In this document: in pieces, positions 27,200-39,100 of the stretch
Numbering within the stretch: the stretch's first letter is position 1
Layout of the letters: the number at the start of each line of letters is the position of its first letter
NCBI GenBank assembly: GCA_913063265.1
Contig: CAJXZG010000040.1
Location: 1-44,508, forward strand
Direction of reading: 5' to 3'
From: an uncultured Prolixibacteraceae bacterium
GTDB lineage: Bacteria > Bacteroidota > Bacteroidia > Bacteroidales > Prolixibacteraceae
DNA length: 44,508 bases
Notes under the pieces: model-generated
The model's database searches: none
The model's input: only the letters and a program-made list of their open reading frames with translations
Told to the model about the DNA's origin: nothing
Program-made: the position numbers and the translations under genes

Positions 27200-27230
27200 A
27201 AAGGGGTGGCTGTTTGGCTACCCTTTTTTT
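27200..27230 (+). terminator. Intrinsic terminator after cytochrome/rhodanese operon
   Basis: An 11-bp stem (AAAGGGGTGGC, 27200-27210, against GCTACCCTTTT, 27217-27227, with two G-T pairs), a TGTTTG loop and a run of T to 27230 lie 24 bases after the rhodanese stop. Confidence 0.85.
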
Positions 27231-27385
27231 ATTCTGTGTTTACAGATTGAAATAACTAAATTTATCATAATAAAAAAATACTTTGCTGCCTTTTTTCCCA
27301 TTCAACCTTTTAGCTTCTTTTCATGTTAACCTAATATTAGCCGGTTTTATAAAGGTTGTTTTGTTTTGAAAAATAAGCACACTAA

Positions 27386-29236
27386 ATGCAAACTAAGATT
27401 TACATTATAAATATTCTTGTATTCTGCAGTTGTTTTAAAATAAGTGCTCAGGCTGACTTTGGCTTACTGAATCATGTGCAGGTGATCGATACAAAAATTT
27501 ATGTTGATACTACAAACGCACAAACAATCAATCAAATAAATTCCTCTGATTATTCAGCAAAATTCTCTGAAATACCAAAAAAAAGATTTCTTGCAAAATC
27601 CAATGAAACGTACTGGTATCAATTAGATTTGGATTCTATCGACCTTTCTGTTTTGAATACATGGTATTTAAGTTTTAGATATTATGATAAAATTACTTTA
27701 TACATCGAGAAAAATGGTAAAACCGATTCGATTCAAGCGGGAGTAAGAAACTATCGTAATGAAGGAATTAATGATTTTACCGACATTCCTTTCTCACATG
27801 ACCAACTTATTCAGGGGAGGTATATTTTTGCGAAAATTAACAATTACAATAATGCACATTACATTGAACCACCAGTATTATCCAACGATTTTTATATTGG
27901 CTTTTTAGACACCTATCGCCACAAAAATTATTTTAAAAAACAAATTCCCTATTTCATATTTATTGGTGGTATTAGCCTCATTCTTTCCTATTTTGTAGGT
28001 ATATACTTTCTTTATCGCGATACACAGTTTATAATTTATTCTCTTTATTTGTTTAGCCTTTTGTTGTATTTAGGAGTAAAAGCGACACTAATTCAGGATT
28101 TTATAAGGCTAAATGCCCCTAATTTTATTTATTACTACAACAGTGTAATCCAGGTAATTGTAAATATATTTTATCTTGTTTTTGCCTTGTTTTTTCTGAA
28201 TGCAAAAAAAGATTTTCCGCTGTTATATAAATTAATACGAGTAACAATCTTATTGTTATCCGGAATTGCAATCTTCCAAACAGTGCTTTATTTATTCTAC
28301 CCATTTTCAGGTTTCGAAGAGAAAATTCTTATTATGGAAAGATACTATATGATTGCTTTTAGCCTGTTTGCGTATGTGTACATTTTCAAAAATTATAAAA
28401 ATAAATTAGCCCTGTTTTTCGTAGGTGGTAGTTTTATTTTTCTATCCGGAGCAGCATTGGCTATGTTTTTCAGAAATATACATTATATGATGTATGGTGC
28501 AGCAGTGGAAATATTCATCTTTTCGTTAGGAATGGGATATAGGATAAAACAGATAGAAAACGAAAAAATAAAGATTGAGAATGAAATGATTAAAACTGAG
28601 TTGACTGCTCTTCGCGCACAAATGAATCCTCATTTTATATTTAACTCTTTAAATTCCATTCGTGCATATGTAATTTCAAATGAAATAAAAAAAGCATCAA
28701 GATATATCACAAAATTTTCAAAACTTGTACGTCTGATTTTACATTATTCTTCAAAAGAATCTATTTCTCTGCAGGACGAGCTAGATGCACTCCGGCTATA
28801 TATACAATTAGAGGAATTAAGGTTCAGAACAGACTTTGGATTTAAAATCAATATAGAAGAAGGAATTGAACCTGAGAAATTGGCATTACCGCCGCTTATT
28901 CTTCAACCTTACGTTGAGAATGCAGTAAGACACGGTCTGGCTCCAAAAGAAGGAATCAAGAATCTGGAAATTTTTGTAAGCAAAAAAAATAATCAGATTG
29001 AATACCGTATCAGAGATAATGGAGTGGGAAGAAAACTTGCCCTGAACAATCATGGCAATTCAAAAAAACATGTTTCCATGGCAATGGACCTGACAAAACG
29101 AAGGATAAATTTGAATGGGAAAAATCAACTTATAAATGAAAATATAAAGATTGTTGATCTGAAAGACGATGGTCAAGCCGCAGGAACCATGGTAATTCTT
29201 AACTTACCCAATAAGCAAATCTCTAAAACAGAATAG
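27386..29236 (+). CDS. LytS-type membrane sensor histidine kinase (7TMR-DISM-like)
   Basis: A signal peptide (to about residue 22, KISAQ) precedes an extracytoplasmic beta domain of about 160 residues resembling 7TMR-DISMED2 (KSNETYWYQLDLDSID), then about seven membrane helices (roughly 185-385), a short coiled coil and a His_kinase domain of the LytS class. The phospho-acceptor is His416 in QMNPHFIFNSLNSI and the N-box is LILQPYVENAVRHGL. Such kinases sense envelope or small-molecule cues through the seven-helix domain. The response-regulator gene starts one base after the stop, so the pair is co-transcribed. It sits upstream of the giant adhesin on the same strand. Confidence 0.88.
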   Translation: MQTKIYIINILVFCSCFKISAQADFGLLNHVQVIDTKIYVDTTNAQTINQINSSDYSAKFSEIPKKRFLAKSNETYWYQLDLDSIDLSVLNTWYLSFRYYDKITLYIEKNGKTDSIQAGVRNYRNEGINDFTDIPFSHDQLIQGRYIFAKINNYNNAHYIEPPVLSNDFYIGFLDTYRHKNYFKKQIPYFIFIGGISLILSYFVGIYFLYRDTQFIIYSLYLFSLLLYLGVKATLIQDFIRLNAPNFIYYYNSVIQVIVNIFYLVFALFFLNAKKDFPLLYKLIRVTILLLSGIAIFQTVLYLFYPFSGFEEKILIMERYYMIAFSLFAYVYIFKNYKNKLALFFVGGSFIFLSGAALAMFFRNIHYMMYGAAVEIFIFSLGMGYRIKQIENEKIKIENEMIKTELTALRAQMNPHFIFNSLNSIRAYVISNEIKKASRYITKFSKLVRLILHYSSKESISLQDELDALRLYIQLEELRFRTDFGFKINIEEGIEPEKLALPPLILQPYVENAVRHGLAPKEGIKNLEIFVSKKNNQIEYRIRDNGVGRKLALNNHGNSKKHVSMAMDLTKRRINLNGKNQLINENIKIVDLKDDGQAAGTMVILNLPNKQISKTE

Positions 29237-29237
29237 T

Positions 29238-29957
29238 ATGAAATACAAAGTTGGAATTATTGACGATGAATTACATGCCATCGAAACACTGGTTTACGAT
29301 TTGGAAGAAAATTTCGAGAATGAAATAGAAATTATATTTACATCAACCAATCCTGTTGAAGGTTTAAAAAAATTAAGATCACTGGCTCCCGACCTGCTTT
29401 TTCTTGATATGCAAATGCCCGGACTTTCAGGAATCGATATTTTAAATTTAATCGACGATTTAGATACAATGGTTATTGTAACTACAGCTCATGAAGGTTT
29501 TGCAATACAAACTGTTGGAACAAAAGCCATTTCATATCTTCTCAAACCAATTGAACATGAGCAGTTGGAAGAGTTGATGGTAAAGGTTCGTGAAAAAGGA
29601 AAATTTGATAATGAAAATAATGAGTTTGTTGATAAAGTTGTAGTACCGGTATACGATGGATTGGAAATTATTTCTTTTGATGAAATTATCTATTGTAAAT
29701 CAGACAGCAATTATACAGAACTGGTATTAACAAAAAACCGAAAGTTAATCGCAAGTAAAACATTAAAACATTTTTCTACACATCTTCCTGAAAACAAATT
29801 TATACGCATTCATAAATCATATCTTACCAATACAGCATATATCACGAAGTTTCTCAAAAAAGATGGTGGCGAAATAGTTATGACAAATAAACACGTGCTT
29901 CCTGTTTCCAGAAAAAACAAAAACGAAATTTTAAAACTAATCCAGAAAAACACTTAA
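29238..29957 (+). CDS. LytTR family response regulator
   Basis: The receiver domain covers residues 1-120: acidic pair D9-D10, phospho-acceptor D57 in LLFLDMQMPG and K103 in SYLLKPIE. The C-terminal LytTR DNA-binding domain (about 135-239) contains IIYCKSDSNYTELVL and FIRIHKSYLTNTAYI, the standard beta-strand DNA-reading segments. It is the partner of the adjacent LytS-like kinase. Its target could be its own operon or the adhesin gene 177 bp downstream; LytTR sites are direct repeats about 21 bp apart and I could not point to a convincing pair. No terminator is visible after it, so readthrough into the adhesin gene is possible. Confidence 0.9.
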   Translation: MKYKVGIIDDELHAIETLVYDLEENFENEIEIIFTSTNPVEGLKKLRSLAPDLLFLDMQMPGLSGIDILNLIDDLDTMVIVTTAHEGFAIQTVGTKAISYLLKPIEHEQLEELMVKVREKGKFDNENNEFVDKVVVPVYDGLEIISFDEIIYCKSDSNYTELVLTKNRKLIASKTLKHFSTHLPENKFIRIHKSYLTNTAYITKFLKKDGGEIVMTNKHVLPVSRKNKNEILKLIQKNT

Positions 29958-30134
29958 GCTTCCAAAACCAACCATTCACTAATTCACATTTTTTATGCAG
30001 AAGTCCATGCCTTAATTTAAGTACTGTTTTTAAAAGTTAACAAATAAGGCACATCCAAATTAGATTCCTAATCTGCTTTTGAGATTTGTAAATTCTTGCA
30101 ATTTCAAAACCCGTGTCTATAAAAATAGTACGTT

Positions 30135-33100
30135 ATGAGAAAATTATACTTTTTTATCATTCTATGTGGTATTTGGGGCACAAGTATTGCCAGCAATCTT
30201 TCTTCTCTTTCGATTAATTCGGCAGAATTCAATGTAAAAACAGGTTTAAACAATTTTGAGTTGGTTAATCCTGTACCAGTCCCACCACCCATTTCGGGAA
30301 ATTTTACTGTTGGTTCAACAGGGGATTATGCTTCTTTAACCGATGCAATTTCTGCTATCACTACAGATGGAATTGACGGACCCGTAGTTTTTTCAATATT
30401 GAACGGAACTTATAACGAACAAGTTGTAATTGGAGCGATTCCCGGAGCATCTGAAACCAATACCATTACTTTTCAGGCACAATCGGGAAATTCCTCCGAT
30501 GTAATCGTTACATATTCGGCGGTTAGCGCCAGCGACAATTTTGTTGTTTTGCTGGAAAATACTGCTCATTTAATTTTTACGAATATTACCTTTCAGGCAG
30601 GTGGCACCAATTATGCCAGAACAATTGTCGGACAAAATGAGGTTTATGATATACTTTTTGAAAATTGTTTACTTCAATCTCCAATAACCAGCAGCACAAG
30701 CACCGACAGGGGTAATGTAATATTGGCTCCTTCCCTTTCCGGTGATGTCAGGTTTATAAACAATACTATCACAGGTGGAAGCACGGGTATTTACTACAAG
30801 GGAAACACCTCCAGCAGCTCACGGGCACCCGGGACCGAGTTCCGGCAAAATATCATAAGCGATGTGTACAACCAGGGAATTTACCTACAGTACCATACTG
30901 ACGCCATTATCGAAAATAACACAATCTCTTTGATTGCTGCATCTTATTCAGGTTCTGACGGGGCTGAGTTAAACGATATGGACGGGGCTTTTCGTTTTCT
31001 GGGAAACCGTGTAACCGGGGCTAAAAGTTATGGAATTTATATGGTGTACTGTACTGCTACTGCAGGGGACCCTGCAATATTCGCCAACAACTTTATCATG
31101 TCATACGGCTCAACCCAGAGCCTGTACATGTATTACAATTCAAACCAGAAAATTTACCATAACAACATCAACAATACAAGTACTTCAGCTTCCGCTGTCG
31201 CTTTTTATTACAACGGACAGAGTTCTTCAGGAAACATCATTAAAAACAACATTGTTAAAGCCAACACCGGTTTTGCAATCGATGTCGATAATTCTACAGG
31301 GCTCCTCGAAATGGATTACAACAACTTCTATACTTCCGGAACCTATCTTGCACGATGGGGAAACTCTGATATTACTGATTTAACAGCATGGAAAACTGCT
31401 TCCTCTTTCGATACTAACTCTCTTAGCTTCGACCCTCAATTCAACTCCGATACCGATTTATACGCTTCGTCGCCTGCACTGGCCAATGCAGGTACGCCCC
31501 TGCCCGAAGTAACTACCGATATCGATGGAACGGCAAGGAAAACAACCCCTACCATTGGAGCTAATGAATACGATGCTGCCTCTCTTGCCCCCCTTTCAGG
31601 AATATACACAATCGACCCCGCAGGTAGTGGAAACAGAAACTTTACTTCTTTTGCCGAAACGATAGAGGCTATGCTTGTAAATGGAATCGATGGCGCTGTA
31701 ATCTTCCAGGTCGCTTCAGGAAATTACGCTGAACAAGTCCTTATCCCCGATTTCTCCGGTGGCTCATCAATCAATACCGTAAGCTACGAAGCTGCCTCCG
31801 GAAATGCTGCAGACGTTATCATTTCTCACACCGCCTCTTCTGATGCAGATAACTTTGTCGTACGTCTGGACAATGCAAGCGATATCATTTTACGAAACCT
31901 CACAATACAGGCCCTGGGAACTACTTATGCACGTACAATTCATGCAAAAAACAGGGCAAATAATATTCTGGTTGAAGGCTGTACCATAACCAGCCCCGTG
32001 ACCAGCAGCACAAGCACAACAAGGGGTAATGTAATATTGGCTCCTTCTCTTTCCGGTGATGTCAGGTTTATAAACAATACTATCACAGGTGGAAGCACGG
32101 GTATTTACTACAAGGGAAACACCTCCAGCAGCTCACGGGCACCCGGGACCGAGTTCCGGCAAAATATCATAAGCGATGTGTACAACCAGGGAATTTACCT
32201 ACAGTACCATACTGACGCCATTATCGAAAATAACACAATCTCTTTGATTGCTGCATCTTATTCAGGTTCTGACGGGGCTGAGTTAAACGATATGGACGGG
32301 GCTTTTCGTTTTCTGGGAAACCGTGTAACCGGGGCTAAAAGTTATGGAATTTATATGGTGTACTGTACTGCTACTGCAGGGGACCCTGCAATATTCGCCA
32401 ACAACTTTATCATGTCATACGGCTCAACCCAGAGCCTGTACATGTATTACAATTCAAACCAGAAAATTTACCATAACAACATCAACAATACAAGTACTTC
32501 AGCTTCCGCTGTCGCTTTTTATTACAACGGACAGAGTTCTTCAGGAAATATCATTAAAAACAACATTGTTAAAGCCAACAACGGTTTTGCAATCGATGTC
32601 GATAATTCTACAGGACTCCTCGAAATGGATTACAACAACTTCTATACTTCAGGAACCTTTCTTGCACGATGGGGAAATTCCAATATTACTGATTTATTAG
32701 CGTGGAAAACCGCATCTTCTTTTGATAACAATTCCCTGAGTTTTGACCCGCAATATGTTTCAGATACTGACCTCACTCCGCAAAGCCCTTCCTTAACAGA
32801 AGCCGGAGAAAATCTTACATCAGAAGTATCAACAGATATTAACGGGAATCCCAGAACTGTGCCTGTAAGCATTGGGGCTAATGAATTTGGAGTTGCTTCA
32901 ACACCTCTCGCCGGTGACTATACCATTGACCCGGCGGGTAGTGGCGACCGAAATTTTACAACATTTGCCGAAGCTTCCGAAGCACTGCGACTAAGTGGCA
33001 TTTCAGCTGAGGTAAGATTCCTGGTTGCCGATAATACTTTTAATGAACAGGTAAATCTGGGTGCGGTCTCGGGTGCATCTTTTTCTGCAACAATTTCATT

Positions 33101-36100
33101 CGAATCAGCTTCAGGAAATCCAAATAATTCGATAATTGAACATACAGACAATTATACCTTAAAATTAGTCGATGCAGAACACTATTCCTTTAAAAACCTC
33201 ACCCTGAAAACTACAGGAGAAGCACAGGTTATTCAGGTTCGAAACCGAGCCAATAACTTACTTTTTGAAGGGAATATTATCATTAGTCCTGTTGAAACAG
33301 GTACAAGTTCAGTAAGAAAGGGGATGGACATTTCGCCTACTTTTGCACAAGATATTCGTATTATCGATAATACATTTACGGATGGTATTTATGGTTTGTA
33401 TTTCAGAGGAAGCAGTAACTCCAATAAAGCTTCCGGGACAATTATTTCAGGCAATTCCTTTAATAATAACAACTTTCATTCTATTTTTCTTGAATATCAA
33501 TTATCGCCTGTTATTGCTGAAAACACAGTTCAAACAAATTCCAGTGCCAACCAAATTTCAATCTATGTAAGTAATACTTCAGGTGGTTTAACCTTAACAA
33601 AAAACAGGGTAAGCAGTAATGATGGAAATGCACTCCGTTTGGATAATGTTCAAGGTACGTCCGCAAGTCCCAATCTTGTAAGCAATAATTTTTTACATTC
33701 GGACGGCGTTAATCGGGCAATTTATATTTCCAATGCTTCTTATCTCCAATTTTATCACAATGCTGTCTGGAATCAGAACTCCGGATCAGCTTTCCAATAT
33801 GTTTCCAGTGGTTCTGATAATAGTCTTGTAAATAATATTTTTCAGTCCGCAACAGGTTATGCATTAAACATTTCAAATGGATCAGCATTTTCTCAAATTG
33901 ACTTTAACAACTTATTTACGGGAGGCAGTTATGTGGGGAAATGGGGAAACACAAATATCTCCGATTTAAGCTCGTGGCAAACCACAACAGGAAAATCGGC
34001 AAATTCGCTAACTGTCGATGCAGAATTTCTTTCAGTAAATGATTTGACACCCCAAACCGATGCATTGGCCAGTAATGGTTTTGATTTAACTTCAGTGATT
34101 AACGACGACATCAATGGCAATCTTCGTACGGTTCCTGTAAGTATTGGCGCAGTTGAATATAACGCAGTGAGTGGGATTGACCTGGCAGTTAATTCGCTAA
34201 TTAATCCAGTGAATAATTGCATACTAACCGACGCTGAAATCGTATCAGTGCAAATAGAAAATACAGGAACAAGCTTTGCGGAAAATATCATTCTGGGATA
34301 CGAATTTAATAACCAGGCTGCGGTTGAAGAAAGCATTCCTGCAGGAACTACGATTGCTCCCGGTCAGAAATATACTTTTGAATTTACTCAAACAGTTGAT
34401 TTAAGCGTAAAAGGAGATTATCCAATTCGCCTGTATGTTAAAATCGATGATGAAAATTTGACAAACAATGAATTGCTGGTAACCATTTCGCATTATCCTG
34501 AAGTTGTTGGCACAGTCACTCCCGCCCAGCAAATTTGTTTAAATGAATTTGCCGTTTTGGAAGCAACTGGTGGAGAATCTTATTTATGGAGTACCGGTGA
34601 AACGACTCCACAGATTACAATTAATCCCACCGAAACCACAGAATACAAGGTTACTATTACAGATGCCAACCAATGTTCGGTTGAACTATCAAGTACTGTT
34701 GAAGTTCTGGAAATTCCGGTACTGGATTTTGTTGGCGATGAAAATTACGTGAACGAATTTGTACATCCAATAATTGGTACCGATGAAACAGAATTTACTT
34801 TTAGAATAAAATATACAGATACTGGGAATGTACCACCAGCCAATGGTTTCCCAAAACTCACACTTTCAAGTTTTATCGAAGACCTTGAATTTGAAATGAC
34901 AGAGGAAGATGGTACAGACACAGATTTTACTGATGGTAAAATTTATTCCGTTTTGGTAAGCGGTTTAACCAATGATGCGGATTGGGTAGCAACTATAGAA
35001 GCTTCAAATGGGGTATGCCAGGCAACCAACATCAGCGGAAACAGTCCGCTGGTAAGTACCGATTTTCTGGATATTGCCATTTTTGCCACCGATATTCTTT
35101 TTAACAATGACGAACCCGCATTAAATGAAAATTTCACGATTACTGCCAACATCAGAAACACCTCAGACTATGATGCTGAAAATTTTGAAGTGCAGGTTTA
35201 TGACGACTCAATACTTATTCATACCGAAACCATAAATTTTGTTGGTGCCCAGCAGGTAACAAATTTTGAGTTTGACTATGCATTTACTGTTTTTGGTTAT
35301 CACGAAATAAAAGTAGTGATAGATTCGCAAGACGAACTTCTTGAAAAAAATGAATTAAATAATTTTGCCATTCGATTTTATGCCCTCCCTGAGGGAATTT
35401 CGGTTACTGCATCTACCAATAAAACAACCTATTATTTGGGTGAAACCATTTATGTTAACGGCCAGGCAGTTTTCACAGGTCTGGATGCCGCAATTACTCC
35501 ACCGGTGAAAAATGCAATTGTCCGCTGGACAGTCAGTGATGGAAGGGTAAAAACTACTTACACAAATACAACAGGTGGAATTTATACCAGCTTTTCACCC
35601 TTTGCAGTTACCGGGAATTATACCATAAGCGGCGAGGTTGACGATGGCCGGTTTGTTGAACCTTTTGGCCCACTCAGTTTGTCAGTTGTGGATAATCCAA
35701 ATAATGTTCCTCTGGCTGATTTGGTTGCCAACATGACGGTGGATATTCCTGCAAGAGGTTATTATTTGTTGGACGAAAATGTAACTGGTGTCGCAAGTGT
35801 TGAAAATACCGGAACTGCAAATGCCGAAAACTTTGTATTTCGTTATTCATCGTGCGAGGCGGAATTAGGAGAAATTACAATTATTCAGCTTGAACCTGGT
35901 GAAAAAATTGAATATCCCTTTTCCACTATTTTAACCGATGTCAATAGTTGTGATTATTTAAGCAGATGTAGTTTTATTGCCAATGCTGATGTGTTGAACC
36001 AAATAACAGAAACCAAAGAATACGACAACACCAGTCAAATATTTATAAAACAGCGCAGTGAAAAAGTCGAACTGGAACCCGTACTATCCGGGAATTCAAC

Positions 36101-39100
36101 TTTTAACCTGGAAGATCCGTATCGGTTAACATTCGGTATTAGAAATACGGGGGGAATTTCACTCACCCAGGCAACCAATATAAAAGTATACATCGATAAC
36201 GTTGAATATGCTGCTTATCCAATTAACAGTTTGGATGTTTGTGAAAGATGGTATCAAATAGACGATATTCTTTTTACCACAACAGATGATAAAGTAATTG
36301 TTGTAAATGTTGATGAACCTCTGGGTTCGGGTAGTGTTACCGAAAATGATGAATCCAACAATTCGTCATCAATTACAATTACATATTCACCCAAAGAGCC
36401 TGACCTTGTAACCAGGAATTACAATTTAAAGGTTAATCCGAAATATCCTGCACTTAATGAAGATTTTGAGATACTGGGAATTTTTTCAAACTCAGGTGGA
36501 AAAGATATTATTACATCATTTACAAATAATTTTTCGGTAACAGAAGAAGGTGTTCTGCGAAATCAATCTTTTGAATACCCCAACGGGCTTAATCAGAAAA
36601 CAACTGATACTTCGGCATATACTACCCAAATAGCAACTTACGGAGATCATCTTGTAGAATTTGAATTGGATATTAATAACGAAGTGGATGAACAAAGCGA
36701 GAATAATAATTTTGTAAGTATGCCGCTTTGTGCCGATTTAGTTGCCTATCCAAACGGAAGTGTTTGGAATGGTGGCTTCCAGGTTTATACAAATCAAAAC
36801 CTTGGAATTTACGCCAGAAACTTAGGATTGTTTGTGCCTTCTGATGTTTCGGTTGCGTTTTTCCTGGATGATGTTTTGATTGCCACAACAACTATAAACG
36901 AGGTTCCAACAACCTATAATAACTATTATGGAACACCGGGGTTTGCCCCTCATGTTTTTACTGAACCCGGAACATATACTTTGAAAGTGGTTGTTGATTA
37001 TCTGGATGAATATGAAGAGTGTGACGAAACAAACAATGAATATAGCAGAGAAATTACCATTACAACTCCCGGCCCTGACCTTAGGGTTTTAAGTGCATAC
37101 ATTTCCCCAACAAAATTGAATCCCGATCTCGATGAGCCTATTAACTTATTTGTTTCGTATGACAACATCGGGGTAGTTCCGGCCGGGCCATTTAAAGTAA
37201 GATTAAACATAGATGGTCTTCAGATAGGAGAAGATGTTTTGGTACAGGGAGTGGCTGCGGGCGAAGATGGTACTGTTGCCATTACCGAAACCTACAGCAG
37301 TAGCATTGGTGGAATAAAAACCATAGAAGCAATTATTGATGCCGACAATGAACAAGCGGACCCAGATCGAAACAATAATATAGCTGAAAGAACCATTTTT
37401 GTTGGTGATGCACCTAACCTTTATTTTGTTTCTTTCGAACTTAACAATGATTGTCCGGAGAATGGTGAAGACATTACAATTGATGCAATAATCGGTAACG
37501 ATGGAGATATCGAAACTACCGCGACAATTACTTTTTACCACAAAGTTGGTGATGTTTTGGAAGAAATTTCAAGTCAATTCATAACAGTCGGACCAAAAGG
37601 GCAAACTTCTGTAAACATAAATGCAACAGTTTTAAGTAATACTTTTGAATTATTTGCTGAGATTACTGATGCTACTCCGTTTGAATATGATCAGCTTGAT
37701 AATACTTATACGAGAGGGTACTGTACGGTTTCAACTGATGTTGTATTAGCTACTTCGGTGGTAGGTTCAGGAATAATAACACGTAATCCAAACGAAAACA
37801 TTTTTGAACTGGATTCTGAAGTCACACTTGAAGCAGTACCGGCAAATGGATGGAGTTTTGCCAATTGGAGTGGTGATGCCACTGGCTCGCAAAATCCATT
37901 AATCCTAACCATGGATGCAAACAAAAATGTTACTGCCAATTTCGAAGAACAGTTTAGGGTTGATTTGGATATTGTTAATGAATCTTGTGTTGATGCAGCA
38001 GATGGAAGTCTGGAAGTTAGCATATTTGCCGGCACATCACCCTTTACAATAGAATGGTATAAAAATTCAGAATTACTTATTGGAGAATCGGGAACAACAC
38101 TTTCCAATCTTTCAGCAGGAGATTATGAAGTAAGGGTGACCGATAGCAATAACGAAACAGTTAGCGAAATAGCTGAAATAATTGTTAGCGACCTTGAAAA
38201 ACCACACATTCTTGTTCAAAGTGATATTGTTGTTATTTTGGATGATACCGGAACAGCTACATTAACGGTAAATGAAGTTGATGGTGGAAGTTATGATAAT
38301 TGTGCCATTGAGATACAACAAATTTCTCAAACTTCTTTTAACTGTGACGATGTTGGAACGGTTGACCTTCTGTACGAAATATTTGATACCAATGGAAATA
38401 AACAGGAATCCAATTTCCAGATTACCGTCGTGGATGAAACCAATCCTGAAATTTTAGATTTACCATCAGATATTATGGTAGATAATGATGAAAGCGAATG
38501 TGGAGCAATTGTTTCCTGGATTGAACCAACAGCCATTGATAATTGCCAAATACAAAGTTTTACAAGCGATTTTCCTTCGGGAGATGTTTTCCCCGTTGGA
38601 ACCACAACAGTTACCTACACTGCAACAGATGTTAACGGAAATTCGCAAACTGCTTCTTTTGATATAATTGTTACCGATAATGAAAAACCTTTAATTTCAG
38701 CACAAACAGATTTATCTCAAACTTCTGATGAAGGCTTGTGCTCAGCTTTGGTTGAAATTATTCCTGCAACAGCAAGTGATAACTGTGCTGTAGATGGAGA
38801 TCCTATAGGAATAAGAAGTGATAATCTTGCTTTAACCGATCCATATCCGGTAGGTACAACTACCATCAAATGGAATGTTGAAGATACAAACGGAAACAGT
38901 GCTATTGAAGTAGAACAAATTATCACAATTACGGACGATGAACTGCCTGTTATTACAGATATACCAACAAATATCTCCATATCAAACGAAATTGGATTAT
39001 GTAATGCAGTAGTCAACTGGAGCGAGCCTGTTGCTACCGACAATTGCGATATCCAAAGTTTTACAAGCGATTACAACTCAGGTACTGCGTTCCCTGTCGG

